Source: Sinomicrobium pectinilyticum (GTDB lineage: Bacteria > Bacteroidota > Bacteroidia > Flavobacteriales > Flavobacteriaceae). From it: DNA of 64,000 nt. Location of the stretch: the NCBI RefSeq assembly GCF_003725735.1, contig NZ_RJTM01000029.1, forward strand, positions 161,424-225,423, in the 5' to 3' direction. The notes under the pieces were generated by a model. The model saw nothing but the letters and a program-made list of their open reading frames with translations. It had not been told where the DNA came from and searched no databases. Positions 35,581 through 44,038 of this stretch are shown piece by piece. Numbering within the stretch: position 1 is the stretch's first letter; each line of letters starts with the position of its first letter. The translations under genes and the position numbers were made by a program.

Positions 35581-36240
35581 TTAAAAGAGATCTTTAATTT
35601 TGTGTATCCCTTTTTTTTCAAGCCGTGATAATATTTTAAGAAATACCAGGGCCGTGATATAGGCGTCACCTGCTGCCGTATGACGATCGTTTTTGGCTAT
35701 ATTGAGCGTATCGGCCAGTTCATCGAGGGTATAGCTTTTGTTGTAGTCTATGAGGTTGGAAGTTATTCTGGACCTGGTATACAGAGCTGAGGTATCCAGT
35801 ACCCGGTTTTTCAGTCGCGGCAGCCCGAGTCGTTTAAGGGCCGTATTGATCATCGTTAGGTCAAAATTTGCATGATGGGCCACAAGAACGGCGTTTCCGG
35901 CATAGGCGAGGAACCGGCGGATGGCTTCTTCTTCACCGACCGCATCCACACGCCGGTCCTCACGAAGCAGACCGTGTATTTTTACCGTTTCCGGATTAAA
36001 GGTATCCTGTTTTACATATATTTCAAAAACGTCTGCTATGGAAATAGTATTTTGTATGACGGGTACCGCGCCTATACTGAGTATCCTATCACTCTTATAG
36101 TTGAATCCCGTAGTTTCCGTATCCAGGACCACAAACCTGGTATCCGTAATTCCCGGTTTGGATTTGTGCCGGAAATCCTGCTCATAGGCAAGCCAGTAAT
36201 CCGGGTATTCCGTATGTTTTTTTTGAAAGAAACTGAACAT
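35581..36240 (-). CDS. DEDDh 3'-5' exonuclease (DNA polymerase III epsilon-like)
   Basis: A 219-residue exonuclease. Exo I is VVLDTETTGFNYKSD, Exo II AHHANFDLTMI, and Exo III ends DRHTAAGDAYITALVFLKIL, giving the complete Asp-Glu-Asp-Asp-His metal site. An N-terminal extension (SFFQKKHTEYPDYWLAYEQD) is shared by flavobacterial members of this group. It could be the proofreading subunit or a standalone nuclease; the extension and lack of a C-terminal polymerase-binding tail favour the latter. It follows the methyltransferase gene by 17 bases and is probably cotranscribed. Confidence 0.88.
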   Translation of the reverse strand: MFSFFQKKHTEYPDYWLAYEQDFRHKSKPGITDTRFVVLDTETTGFNYKSDRILSIGAVPVIQNTISIADVFEIYVKQDTFNPETVKIHGLLREDRRVDAVGEEEAIRRFLAYAGNAVLVAHHANFDLTMINTALKRLGLPRLKNRVLDTSALYTRSRITSNLIDYNKSYTLDELADTLNIAKNDRHTAAGDAYITALVFLKILSRLEKKGIHKIKDLF

Positions 36241-36257
36241 TTTTTTGTGTTTCCGGT

Positions 36258-37445
36258 TTAACCTGTTTTCTCACACGCTATCGCTATCTTTTCATCATTC
36301 CTGTCGGTCGTGAAAAATACATAGCGGTCCCCCCCGTCCTTAATACCGAACTTTTTCCGTATCTGTGCAACGGTGTCCGGAAAATTTCGGGTGGTAATAT
36401 TGGCCTGGCTGTTACCCAGTACCTTTTTTAAAGTTTTCTTGTTATAGGTATACACACCTGTAATACGGAAGGTCCTTCCCGGAAAATCCGGGTAAAGGTC
36501 CTCGGAAGTGTACAGATGGGAGTGCCGGTGTAACTTTCCCAGGCCCGTTTTTCCGGAGAGCGACCTGAAACCTCCCGATTTCAGTATGGCTGCGTTCGGT
36601 TCGTAAAGATACTTGAGCGGGAGTGAATACGATACTTCCGCGTGGTTTTCTTCGTCTTTGATGAAATCAAATCTCTTTTCACCTTCTCCCGTGATGTTTA
36701 CTGTTTTCAGCACACACTTTCCGAAAAACCCTCTTTGCATTCTCCAGAGTAATTCTTTTACCTCGTTATTTACTGCCACGATGTGCACTTCTTTTACAGA
36801 ACGGAGTTCCTGTAAACCATTGGTAATATCGAGGATAGGAGAGGTTTTGATGAGAATGTTTTCGGAACGGGAGAAGAGCAGGTCCAGATGTGCCGGGATA
36901 TCCGGAAGACAATCGGTAAGCATAAATACCTTGCCTTTTGCATCGTTTCTCCGGGAAGGATCGGCATAGATCCAGTCGAATTGCATAGCGGATTTTTCCA
37001 GGTAACCGATACCGTCGCCGGAAACCGTAAGGATGTTCTTTACTCCCAGTACTCCAAAATTATGAGATGCTATTTCCGACAGTTCCGGGTTCATTTCACA
37101 GTGAATAACCTGACAGCATTTTTCCGCAAAAAAACGGCAATCCACGCCAAAACCTCCGGTGAGATCAATAAGTGTTTTGCCGCTGACAAGGTCTGCTTTA
37201 TACGCTGCTGTCGTTTCCGATGAAGTCTGCTCCATTGACAGTTTCGGAGGGTAGTATATGCCAGGAGTCCGAAACCACAAAGGCAATTTTTTTTCCGCTT
37301 TTTTCCGGGACTCCAGCTGGTTGGCTATATCCTGCATACTCACATTCTGAAAAGGGCTCTTTTTCAACAGGAGAGACAGAGGGTCGGCATCGTTGTTTTT
37401 TTGTATAAAATTTTGTACGTCAGTATTTAATATGCTTATATTCAA
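36258..37445 (-). CDS. Class I SAM-dependent methyltransferase with THUMP-like domain
   Basis: A 395-residue protein. A Rossmann methyltransferase core at about residues 90-200 has LIDLTGGFGVDCRFFAEKC as the SAM-binding loop, VIHCEMNP, and the YADPSRR active-site motif, which resembles N6-adenine or 16S rRNA guanine methyltransferases. The C-terminal part (YEPNAAILKSGGF onward) is the THUMP-like domain that usually accompanies this core in Bacteroidota. The target, probably RNA, is unknown. The start is TTG at 37445; no closer ATG preserves the domain. The AI-2E gene lies just upstream on the same strand. Confidence 0.85.
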   Translation of the reverse strand: MNISILNTDVQNFIQKNNDADPLSLLLKKSPFQNVSMQDIANQLESRKKAEKKLPLWFRTPGIYYPPKLSMEQTSSETTAAYKADLVSGKTLIDLTGGFGVDCRFFAEKCCQVIHCEMNPELSEIASHNFGVLGVKNILTVSGDGIGYLEKSAMQFDWIYADPSRRNDAKGKVFMLTDCLPDIPAHLDLLFSRSENILIKTSPILDITNGLQELRSVKEVHIVAVNNEVKELLWRMQRGFFGKCVLKTVNITGEGEKRFDFIKDEENHAEVSYSLPLKYLYEPNAAILKSGGFRSLSGKTGLGKLHRHSHLYTSEDLYPDFPGRTFRITGVYTYNKKTLKKVLGNSQANITTRNFPDTVAQIRKKFGIKDGGDRYVFFTTDRNDEKIAIACEKTG

Positions 37446-37452
37446 AGTTTCA

Positions 37453-38544
37453 TTACAGGTTTTTGGTCAAAGACTTGACAATCTTATTCTCGGCGAGAAA
37501 TTCTTTTAAAATCACCTTTATGGCGGTATATGCAGGTACGGCGACAATCATTCCGCTTACCCCGAAAAGTAATCCTCCTATGATAATAATGAGAAAGATT
37601 TCCAGGGGGTGTGACTTTACGCTACTGGAGAAGATTAAGGGCTGGCTGACAAAATTATCGATAAGCTGACCAATGACAAAACCAATGAGCACATAAATAC
37701 TTTTGGGCAATATCACGGAACTGAAATCTTCCCCCAGGTTACCCGTCATTGTGAGGATAATCATCAGTGCCCCGCCGATAAGAGGGCCGACATAGGGGAT
37801 GAGGTTGAGCAGTGCACACAGGAAAGCTATGACAATGGCATTGGGGATACCCAGGATAAGCAGGATAATGGTGTAAATCATAAACAGGACCAGTATCTGA
37901 AAAACCAGTCCGATGAAATACCTGGATAGCAGGTTCTTTATTTTTTCCATGGACCTTCTGGCTTTTTCTTCCTTATTGTCGGGTACAAGCGTAAAAACCG
38001 ATGCATCAAAGAGCCTGCTGTCTTTCAGGAAAAAGAAAGAAATAAAAATCACGGCAAACAATCCCGCTCCGAAGTTGCCAAGGGTGCCCACGAGGGAATT
38101 GAGGAAATTCGGAATAGCGGACATGCCGAAGCCTGAAAACAGATCGGAATCCTGAATGGATTGTGAAATGTCTATTTGCCTGAAGGCCAGGTAATCGCTT
38201 ATTTGTCTGTACAGGTTTTCCAGGTTTTTCTGAAGTTCATTGATGTTGAGAAGCGATAAATTATGCCCCTGTTGTATGATAAGGGGGATGAACATGGCCA
38301 TCAGCCCTACAAAGACACAGACCAGCAGTGTCATGGCTATTACGACAGAAATGGTATTGCCGAATTTCAGCCTGTATTTGAAAAAACGTACGATCGGCCT
38401 TCCTATGAGGGATATAACCACTGCAAAGGCAATGTATATCAGTACGGATTGTATCTTGTAAAGAAAAAGAAGCAACACGGCAATACCGGTGAGTATACCT
38501 ACAGCACGGAGTATGCCGTTCGCAATGATTTTTGAGTTCATCAT
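37453..38544 (-). CDS. AI-2E family transporter
   Basis: A 363-residue integral membrane protein with about eight helices. The AI-2E/PerM family pattern is clear: SLIGRPIVRFFKYR after the second helix, IFISFFFLKDSRLF, RYFIGLVFQILVLFMIY and ALLNLIPYVGPLIGG followed by the last helices. Family members export autoinducer-2 or act as sodium/proton antiporters; which applies here cannot be told. Two tandem ATGs (38544, 38541) are possible starts. It precedes the methyltransferase and exonuclease genes with very short gaps, so a three-gene transcript is likely. Confidence 0.9.
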   Translation of the reverse strand: MMNSKIIANGILRAVGILTGIAVLLLFLYKIQSVLIYIAFAVVISLIGRPIVRFFKYRLKFGNTISVVIAMTLLVCVFVGLMAMFIPLIIQQGHNLSLLNINELQKNLENLYRQISDYLAFRQIDISQSIQDSDLFSGFGMSAIPNFLNSLVGTLGNFGAGLFAVIFISFFFLKDSRLFDASVFTLVPDNKEEKARRSMEKIKNLLSRYFIGLVFQILVLFMIYTIILLILGIPNAIVIAFLCALLNLIPYVGPLIGGALMIILTMTGNLGEDFSSVILPKSIYVLIGFVIGQLIDNFVSQPLIFSSSVKSHPLEIFLIIIIGGLLFGVSGMIVAVPAYTAIKVILKEFLAENKIVKSLTKNL

Positions 38545-38685
38545 AGATAATTTTTGTGCTTTTCCGAAAAGCCGGGACTTCGGCCGGAAAAAGTAAATGT
38601 AACAATTTTCCGTTTCAGAATAAATAAAAAGGTAGAGAAGGAACAGATACTCTATGCGGAATATCCCGGATTTGCCCGTAAGTGG

Positions 38686-40161
38686 TCATATCTGGAGAAG
38701 CTTTTTTAATATGGCTACTGCTTTTTGTTGTTCTTCCGGATTCAGGGAAGCAAATCCCAGTCTCGCCGTATTGAATTTGCGGCCGGCATTGTCGTATTCC
38801 CGGCCATCCGGAATAACCAATCCTTTTTCCCTGGCTTTGGAGGAGAGTACAGCCAGGTCCGTACCGGGGAAATGTGCCCATACCGACATACCGCCACCCG
38901 GGACGGCAAAGGATACCCGGTTTCCGAGTTCTTCCCGGAAGAGTGCGCACAAGTGATCTCTTCGTTCTCTGTATATCTTTACCGATTTTTTAATATGCCT
39001 GGTTATGGTGCCGTCTTTATACAGTTCCGCAATAGCATTCTCCATGAGGCTGTCTCCCTGTACGTCTATGGATCTCCGAAGATAAACCGCAGCACGGATA
39101 AAATTTTGCGGTGCAATCATAAAACCAATACGGATAGAAGGGGCCAGGGTCTTGGTCAATGTGCCGATATATATTACACTTCCCTGCTTGTCCAGGCTTG
39201 CCATGGGCATCATCGGTGTACTTGTATAATGAAAGTCGTAATCGTAGTCGTCCTCAATAATAGCAAACCTGTATTCGGCAGCCAGTTCCAGAAGCTTTAT
39301 TCTCCTTTCGGGGATAAGGGTAACCGTCGTCGGATTGTGATGGTGAGAAATAACATAGATAAAGCGTATGCTTTTCTCCCGGCAAAGCTTTTCTATAGCT
39401 TCCACATCTATTCCACCTTCATTAACGGGAACATAATTAACGGAAGCACCGAGCTGGCGGAATGCGAAAGTAGCACCCGTATAGCCCGGTTCGCCTACGA
39501 TGATCTCATCACCCGGTCTTAGTAATATCGAAGCCGTAAGGTATATGCCCATCTGGGAGCCTTTGGTTATCAGTATGTTTTCGGGGGTAACAGGGAGTCC
39601 GCGGGTATCGCTCAGGTTTTCAGCCATGGTTTCGCGGAGCAGAAGTGTTCCCTGTTCTCCGCCATACATCATATATTTTTTTTGTGTTTTTCTGCGGGAC
39701 AGGCTTCGCATACTTCGCGTGAGTTCTTCCATGGGGGTAAGCCGGGGATCGGGAAAACCGTCATTGAATACCAGCATTTCCTCCGGAGGGAATCCCGAGG
39801 TCAGAACAGGGAAGATACGCTCTTCATCAAAACTGAAATGTGTCTTTTTTATACTGCTCTCCTGTCCGGTGTTTGTCCCCGTAAGAGGTTCGGGAGACAG
39901 TACGGGAAGTTCCTCTTTGACAAAAGCACCTTTTCGCGGTATTTGTTCTATCCACCCCTGTGCCTGTAATTCATCATAAGCAGCTACAACGGTCATACGG
40001 TTTACCTGTACCAAACCGGCAATTTTCCTGGAGCCGGGAAGTCTTGCCCCCTTACGGAGATGCCCGGACATAATACAGTGGATAAAACCGTTGGTAATCT
40101 GGATGTATACAGGAGTTTCTCCTTTGTGATTTATCCGTATAAAATCTTTTAAGAAGTGCAT
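38686..40161 (-). CDS. MocR/GabR-type PLP-binding transcriptional regulator
   Basis: A 491-residue GntR-MocR regulator. Residues 1-80 are a winged helix (GETPVYIQITNGFIHCIMSGHLRKGARLPGSR-type, then NRMTVVAAYDEL). Residues about 120-490 are an aminotransferase-like domain with ITKGSQMGIYLTA, IIEDDYDYDFHY and a PLP lysine in YIGTLTKTLAPSIRIGF. Such proteins sense PLP or an amino-substrate aldimine, as PdxR and GabR do. It is divergent from a DoxX gene and a PLP decarboxylase gene, with repeated sites between them, so it probably controls that operon and itself. Confidence 0.92.
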   Translation of the reverse strand: MHFLKDFIRINHKGETPVYIQITNGFIHCIMSGHLRKGARLPGSRKIAGLVQVNRMTVVAAYDELQAQGWIEQIPRKGAFVKEELPVLSPEPLTGTNTGQESSIKKTHFSFDEERIFPVLTSGFPPEEMLVFNDGFPDPRLTPMEELTRSMRSLSRRKTQKKYMMYGGEQGTLLLRETMAENLSDTRGLPVTPENILITKGSQMGIYLTASILLRPGDEIIVGEPGYTGATFAFRQLGASVNYVPVNEGGIDVEAIEKLCREKSIRFIYVISHHHNPTTVTLIPERRIKLLELAAEYRFAIIEDDYDYDFHYTSTPMMPMASLDKQGSVIYIGTLTKTLAPSIRIGFMIAPQNFIRAAVYLRRSIDVQGDSLMENAIAELYKDGTITRHIKKSVKIYRERRDHLCALFREELGNRVSFAVPGGGMSVWAHFPGTDLAVLSSKAREKGLVIPDGREYDNAGRKFNTARLGFASLNPEEQQKAVAILKKLLQI

Positions 40162-40162
40162 A

Positions 40163-40224
40163 TCTGGATTAGTTATTTTGTATATTCTGGATTATTTTGG
40201 TCATCCAGTAAAGATATACTTTTG
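40163..40224 (+). promoter_or_regulatory. MocR operator repeats and DoxX promoter
   Basis: The 81-base divergent gap contains direct repeats TCTGGATTA at 40163-40171 and 40186-40194 (23-base period) and an inverted ATCCAG at 40203-40208, a layout like known GabR/PdxR operators. A promoter overlaps them: TTTG (40196-40199), 17 bases, TACTTTTG (40217-40224). Confidence 0.65.
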
Positions 40225-40242
40225 ACAAAAACTAATCAAGTA

Positions 40243-40704
40243 ATGGAAACTTCAAAACATTTCAAAACAGAGCGTCCCGCAATTTCCCGTGCCGTTTTAC
40301 TGTTGCGGCTGGCCCTTTCCGCTACCTTTTTCTCCGCGGTTTTTTCCCGGCTGGGATTGTGGGGAACACAATCTTCCGGCTGGGAACCTTTCCTGGAATA
40401 TACGGCGCAGGTCAATTCATTTGCACCGTCAGTAGTCATCCCGCTATTTGCCGTAGCAGCAACTGTCCTGGAAACCGTAGTGGCCACTTTATTGCTCCTC
40501 GGGTATAAAACACAGGCTGCGGCATATCTTGCGGCATTACTCACGTTAATTTTTGGCCTGGCTATGGCATATTCGTTCGGGATAAAAAGTCCTTTGGATT
40601 ACAGTGTTTTTGCAGATTGTGCCGCCGCTTTTCTCTTGGCCGAAACAGCTTCAAACGGAGCATGGAGCCTGGAGACATATTTGACAAACAGATGTGTAAA
40701 TTAA
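40243..40704 (+). CDS. DoxX family membrane protein
   Basis: A 153-residue four-helix membrane protein; ATG 40243 is chosen because the promoter lies inside the longer frame. Segments RAVLLLRLALSATFFSAVFSR, SSGWEPFLEYTAQVN, TVLETVVATLLLLGYKTQ and FGIKSPLDYSVFADCAAAFLL match DoxX/MauE-like proteins, which are linked to quinone or thiol redox chemistry in other bacteria. It is the first gene of an operon divergent from the MocR regulator; the decarboxylase follows after four bases. Confidence 0.85.
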   Translation: METSKHFKTERPAISRAVLLLRLALSATFFSAVFSRLGLWGTQSSGWEPFLEYTAQVNSFAPSVVIPLFAVAATVLETVVATLLLLGYKTQAAAYLAALLTLIFGLAMAYSFGIKSPLDYSVFADCAAAFLLAETASNGAWSLETYLTNRCVN

Positions 40705-40708
40705 AAAC

Positions 40709-42142
40709 ATGCTCATGTTAAAAAAAATAGAAGAACTGGAACGCCGGGCCGGGCAACTGGAACCCGGAGAAGAAATACGGAAACATATTTGTACCGAAGG
40801 ATATAAGTATGCGGATGATTTTATAAGCAAGCTTCCCGGTATTCCCGGATATGCCCGCAGGGAAATGAGAGAACTAAGATCCATGGAAGTAGAAGAGAAC
40901 GGCAAAACAATGGAGCAATTACTGGAAATATTAGGCAGTGATGTGGATTACACGGGCATTAACTCCGCTTCCGGAAGGCATATGGGGTATATTCCCGGAG
41001 GAGGGCTATGGACAAGTGCCGTAGCCGATATGCTGGCCGCAGTGACCAATCGTTATTCCGGTATTGCGTATTCCAGTCCCGGGGCCGTTGAGATCGAAAA
41101 CCAAATGATCCGCTGGCTCACTTCGGTTGCCGGTTACCCGGCAGAGGCACATGGCAACCTTACCTCCGGAGGGTCCATAGCCAACCTTATAGCCGTACAG
41201 GTAGCCAGAGACCATCACGGTATTAAGGCTTCTAATGTGGAAAAAGCGGTGATCTATTTTACGGAGCAGGTACATCATTGTATTCATAAAGCTTTGCATA
41301 CTACAGGTTTGTCAGAAGCAATACGCCGAACAGTTCCCGTAGATGAAGATTACCGGATGGATACGGCAACTTTGCGCAAACAGATTTCGGAGGACCGACT
41401 CCTTGGATTAAACCCTTTTATGGTAGTGGCAACCGCAGGCACTACGGATACCGGTGCCATAGACCCCCTGGATCAGATTGCGGATATAACAGAAGAATAC
41501 GGAATGTGGTTTCATATAGATGCCGCTTACGGGGGCTTTTTTAATCTGGTGGAAGCCGTCCGGTATAAATTCAAAGGTTTAGAGCGTTCGGATTCCGTAG
41601 TGATGGACCCGCACAAAACATTATTTATCCCTTACGGTTCCGGAGTAGTATTGGTGCGTAATCGCGAGGCACTTCTCAGATCGTATGCCCATCAGGCGGC
41701 TTATATGAAAGATGCTTATGGAACAGGACAGTTAGATCCGGCAGATTCGGGGCCCGAACTTTCCAGGCATTTCCGCGGATTGCGTCTGTGGCTGCCCCTG
41801 CATCTTCATGGAACAGCACCTTTTCGCGCGGCGCTGGAAGAAAAATTACTGCTTTGCAGGTATTTTCATCGTGAAGCGGGGGCGATGGGATTTGAAACGG
41901 GAAAAGAACCCGATCTGTCCGTGGCAATCTTTCGTATTCCGGATGACCCCGATAACAGGAAGAATGAAAGGTTTTTAAGGGTATTACATGCAGATGGCCG
42001 CGTGTTCTTTTCATCTACAACAATACGGGGTAAATTATGGATGCGGTGTGCGGTAGTAAGTTTCCGGACACACCGAAGGGAAATAGATATTGCACTGCAA
42101 ATGATCAGGGAACACAAAGACGGGATGCTTTCTGCAATATAG
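40709..42142 (+). CDS. Group II PLP-dependent amino acid decarboxylase
   Basis: A 477-residue aromatic-amino-acid-decarboxylase-like enzyme, the second of its class in the window. Landmarks: SGRHMGYIPGGGLWTSAVAD, NLTSGGSIANLIAVQVARD, EQVHHCIHKALH with the PLP-stacking His, FHIDAAYGGFFNL, and the Schiff-base Lys303 in MDPHKTLFIPYG. It is four bases after doxX and divergent from a MocR regulator, whose ligand could be this enzyme's substrate bound to PLP. The substrate is unknown; the MDPHK motif groups it with tryptophan/tyrosine-type decarboxylases more than with glutamate decarboxylase. A second ATG at 40715 is possible. Confidence 0.87.
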   Translation: MLMLKKIEELERRAGQLEPGEEIRKHICTEGYKYADDFISKLPGIPGYARREMRELRSMEVEENGKTMEQLLEILGSDVDYTGINSASGRHMGYIPGGGLWTSAVADMLAAVTNRYSGIAYSSPGAVEIENQMIRWLTSVAGYPAEAHGNLTSGGSIANLIAVQVARDHHGIKASNVEKAVIYFTEQVHHCIHKALHTTGLSEAIRRTVPVDEDYRMDTATLRKQISEDRLLGLNPFMVVATAGTTDTGAIDPLDQIADITEEYGMWFHIDAAYGGFFNLVEAVRYKFKGLERSDSVVMDPHKTLFIPYGSGVVLVRNREALLRSYAHQAAYMKDAYGTGQLDPADSGPELSRHFRGLRLWLPLHLHGTAPFRAALEEKLLLCRYFHREAGAMGFETGKEPDLSVAIFRIPDDPDNRKNERFLRVLHADGRVFFSSTTIRGKLWMRCAVVSFRTHRREIDIALQMIREHKDGMLSAI

Positions 42143-42211
42143 AAAAAGGAAGCAACAGATTTTTTCCGGGAAACAGCTTTTTTATATCTTTATACGCTAA
42201 AATACGGAAAC

Positions 42212-42751
42212 ATGGCCTGGATACGATATATATTGTCCTTTATTTTGTTTGTGCTCATGGGGATATTCATGGCTTTTGGCCAAGAAGAAAACCTTTCGGT
42301 AGAGTGGTTGAGCTGGGAAGAGGCCATTGATAAAGTGGAAAGTGACAGTACGCCTAAAAAAATATTTGTAGACGTATATACGGACTGGTGCGGATGGTGT
42401 AAAAAGATGGATAAGGATACTTTTGCCAATCCGGAGGTTGCTGCTTATATGCGCGATAAGTTTTACATGGTTAAACTGGACGGGGAAGGTAAAGAAGATA
42501 TAGATTATAACGGGCGTACCTTTAAGTTTGTCGAGGCCGGCAGGAGAGGGTACCACGAATTGGCGGCAGCATTACTTCAAAACCGTTTCAGTTATCCCAC
42601 AGGGGTTTTTCTGAATGAAAAACAGCAGTTACTTTCCCCTGTTCCCGGTTATCAGGGCCCCGATAATTTCCTCAAAGTAGCCAGGTATTTCGGAGATAAT
42701 ATTTTTGAAACGACTCCCTGGGAAGAGTACAAGAACAATCCCGGGAAATAG
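42212..42751 (+). CDS. Secreted thioredoxin-family protein
   Basis: A 179-residue protein with a signal peptide (MAWIRYILSFILFVLMGIFM, cleavage near AFGQ) and a thioredoxin fold carrying DVYTDWCGWCKKMDKDTF, with redox-active Cys-Gly-Trp-Cys. The cis-proline region is SYPTGVFL. It probably works as a periplasmic thiol reductase or disulfide enzyme. A TATCTTTA box at 42185-42192 gives it its own promoter, although it follows the decarboxylase by 69 bases. Confidence 0.88.
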   Translation: MAWIRYILSFILFVLMGIFMAFGQEENLSVEWLSWEEAIDKVESDSTPKKIFVDVYTDWCGWCKKMDKDTFANPEVAAYMRDKFYMVKLDGEGKEDIDYNGRTFKFVEAGRRGYHELAAALLQNRFSYPTGVFLNEKQQLLSPVPGYQGPDNFLKVARYFGDNIFETTPWEEYKNNPGK

Positions 42752-42858
42752 TTTTTTTCTTTTATACGATAGCGTAATTTCTTTCGCTATTAACGCAAAG
42801 TTTAGTCTTAATTGGAAATAAATTGTTAAATTTACTTCAATCTCAAGGCTTTACTAGT

Positions 42859-44007
42859 ATGTTTCGAATTTTATGCTGTGCTTTTTTTCTTGTCTTAATA
42901 ACCGGTGCCTGTAAAAAGGAAGCCACAACGGACACGTCTGCGCCACTGGAAACAGTTCTTTCTTCGGACCTGCCCAAGATACGGAAGGTGATGGATGATC
43001 CGGACGCACATGGGGTCCAGGTTGTTTTTTCACGTATTACTTATGACTCGGCGGGAAAGCCTGTTTTTAAAGATTTCTTTTACCATGCGGATGACAGCAT
43101 ATATTTCTATCCTGCAAGTACGGTGAAATTTCCTATGGCAATACTGGCCCTTGAAAGGGTAAAAGAAAAGAAATGGATGAACCGGAATACCAGGTTTTAT
43201 CTGGAAGAGGATACCGTAGAAACTACAGTGGGCGAGGAAGTGAAGAAAATATTTGCCGTAAGTGATAATGAGGCCTTTAACCGCCTTTTTGAATTCCTGG
43301 GGACGGATTATGTAAACCAGAAGATGGAAGATAAAGGCTTGATGCCTTTCCGGCTTTCACATCGTTTGTCTGTGGAAGATGCTGCGAATATAGCCACCAG
43401 GCCCATAGTAGCTTATAAGAACGACACTACGATGGTGCAATTGTTCTCCAGCTATAATAAAGTCCCCGATACCCTGAAGTTGAAGGAGACATTCAAGGGG
43501 AAAGGGTACATGAAAGACAGTGTCCTTGTGGAGGAACCTATGGATTTTTCCATGAAAAATTACTACCCGGTAAAAACGCTTCACAATACTATGAAAAGGC
43601 TGATCTTTCCTGAGGTTTACCCGGAGGAACAACGTTTTGACTTAAGGGAAGACGACCGTAAATTTTTGCTCGCTGCAATGAAGGCGACACCTGCCCAGGC
43701 AGGCTATGATGCCGGAGAATACCCGGACAGTTTTGACCGTTTCTTTCTTTATGGCGATACCATTACCACGATCCCGGAACACCTGGAGATCTACAACAAG
43801 GTCGGGTATGCTTACGGGACACTTACGGACTGTGCATACATAAAAGACAAGGAGAGTGGAGTGGAGTTCATTCTTACGGCCACCGTACTGGTTAACGAAA
43901 ACGGAATATTCAACGACGGCGTATACGATTATGAAAAAACCGGCCTGCCGTTCCTGGCGGAACTGGGCAGGCAGATTTATAAAAACGAATTAGCTGTCAG
44001 GCCGTAA
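42859..44007 (+). CDS. Class A beta-lactamase-like serine hydrolase, lipoprotein
   Basis: A 382-residue lipoprotein; ATG 42859 gives the lipobox VLITGAC. The active-site set of penicillin-interacting serine hydrolases is visible: Ser-x-x-Lys in YPASTVKFPMAILAL, Ser-Asp-Asn in FAVSDNEAFNRLFEF and Lys-Val-Gly in YNKVGYAYG in place of KTG. It is longer than true class A beta-lactamases (about 290), with an insert at about 195-260, and the KVG triad differs, so a peptidoglycan or other ester/amide hydrolase role is as likely as antibiotic resistance. Confidence 0.8.
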   Translation: MFRILCCAFFLVLITGACKKEATTDTSAPLETVLSSDLPKIRKVMDDPDAHGVQVVFSRITYDSAGKPVFKDFFYHADDSIYFYPASTVKFPMAILALERVKEKKWMNRNTRFYLEEDTVETTVGEEVKKIFAVSDNEAFNRLFEFLGTDYVNQKMEDKGLMPFRLSHRLSVEDAANIATRPIVAYKNDTTMVQLFSSYNKVPDTLKLKETFKGKGYMKDSVLVEEPMDFSMKNYYPVKTLHNTMKRLIFPEVYPEEQRFDLREDDRKFLLAAMKATPAQAGYDAGEYPDSFDRFFLYGDTITTIPEHLEIYNKVGYAYGTLTDCAYIKDKESGVEFILTATVLVNENGIFNDGVYDYEKTGLPFLAELGRQIYKNELAVRP

Positions 44008-44038
44008 GTACACCGGCAGCAATTATCTTGTTTTTCTG

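Noticed and set aside
42859..44007. Antibiotic-resistance beta-lactamase
   Set aside because: SxxK and SDN present, but KTG is KVG, the protein is 90 residues too long and no regulator is linked; only the fold is claimed.
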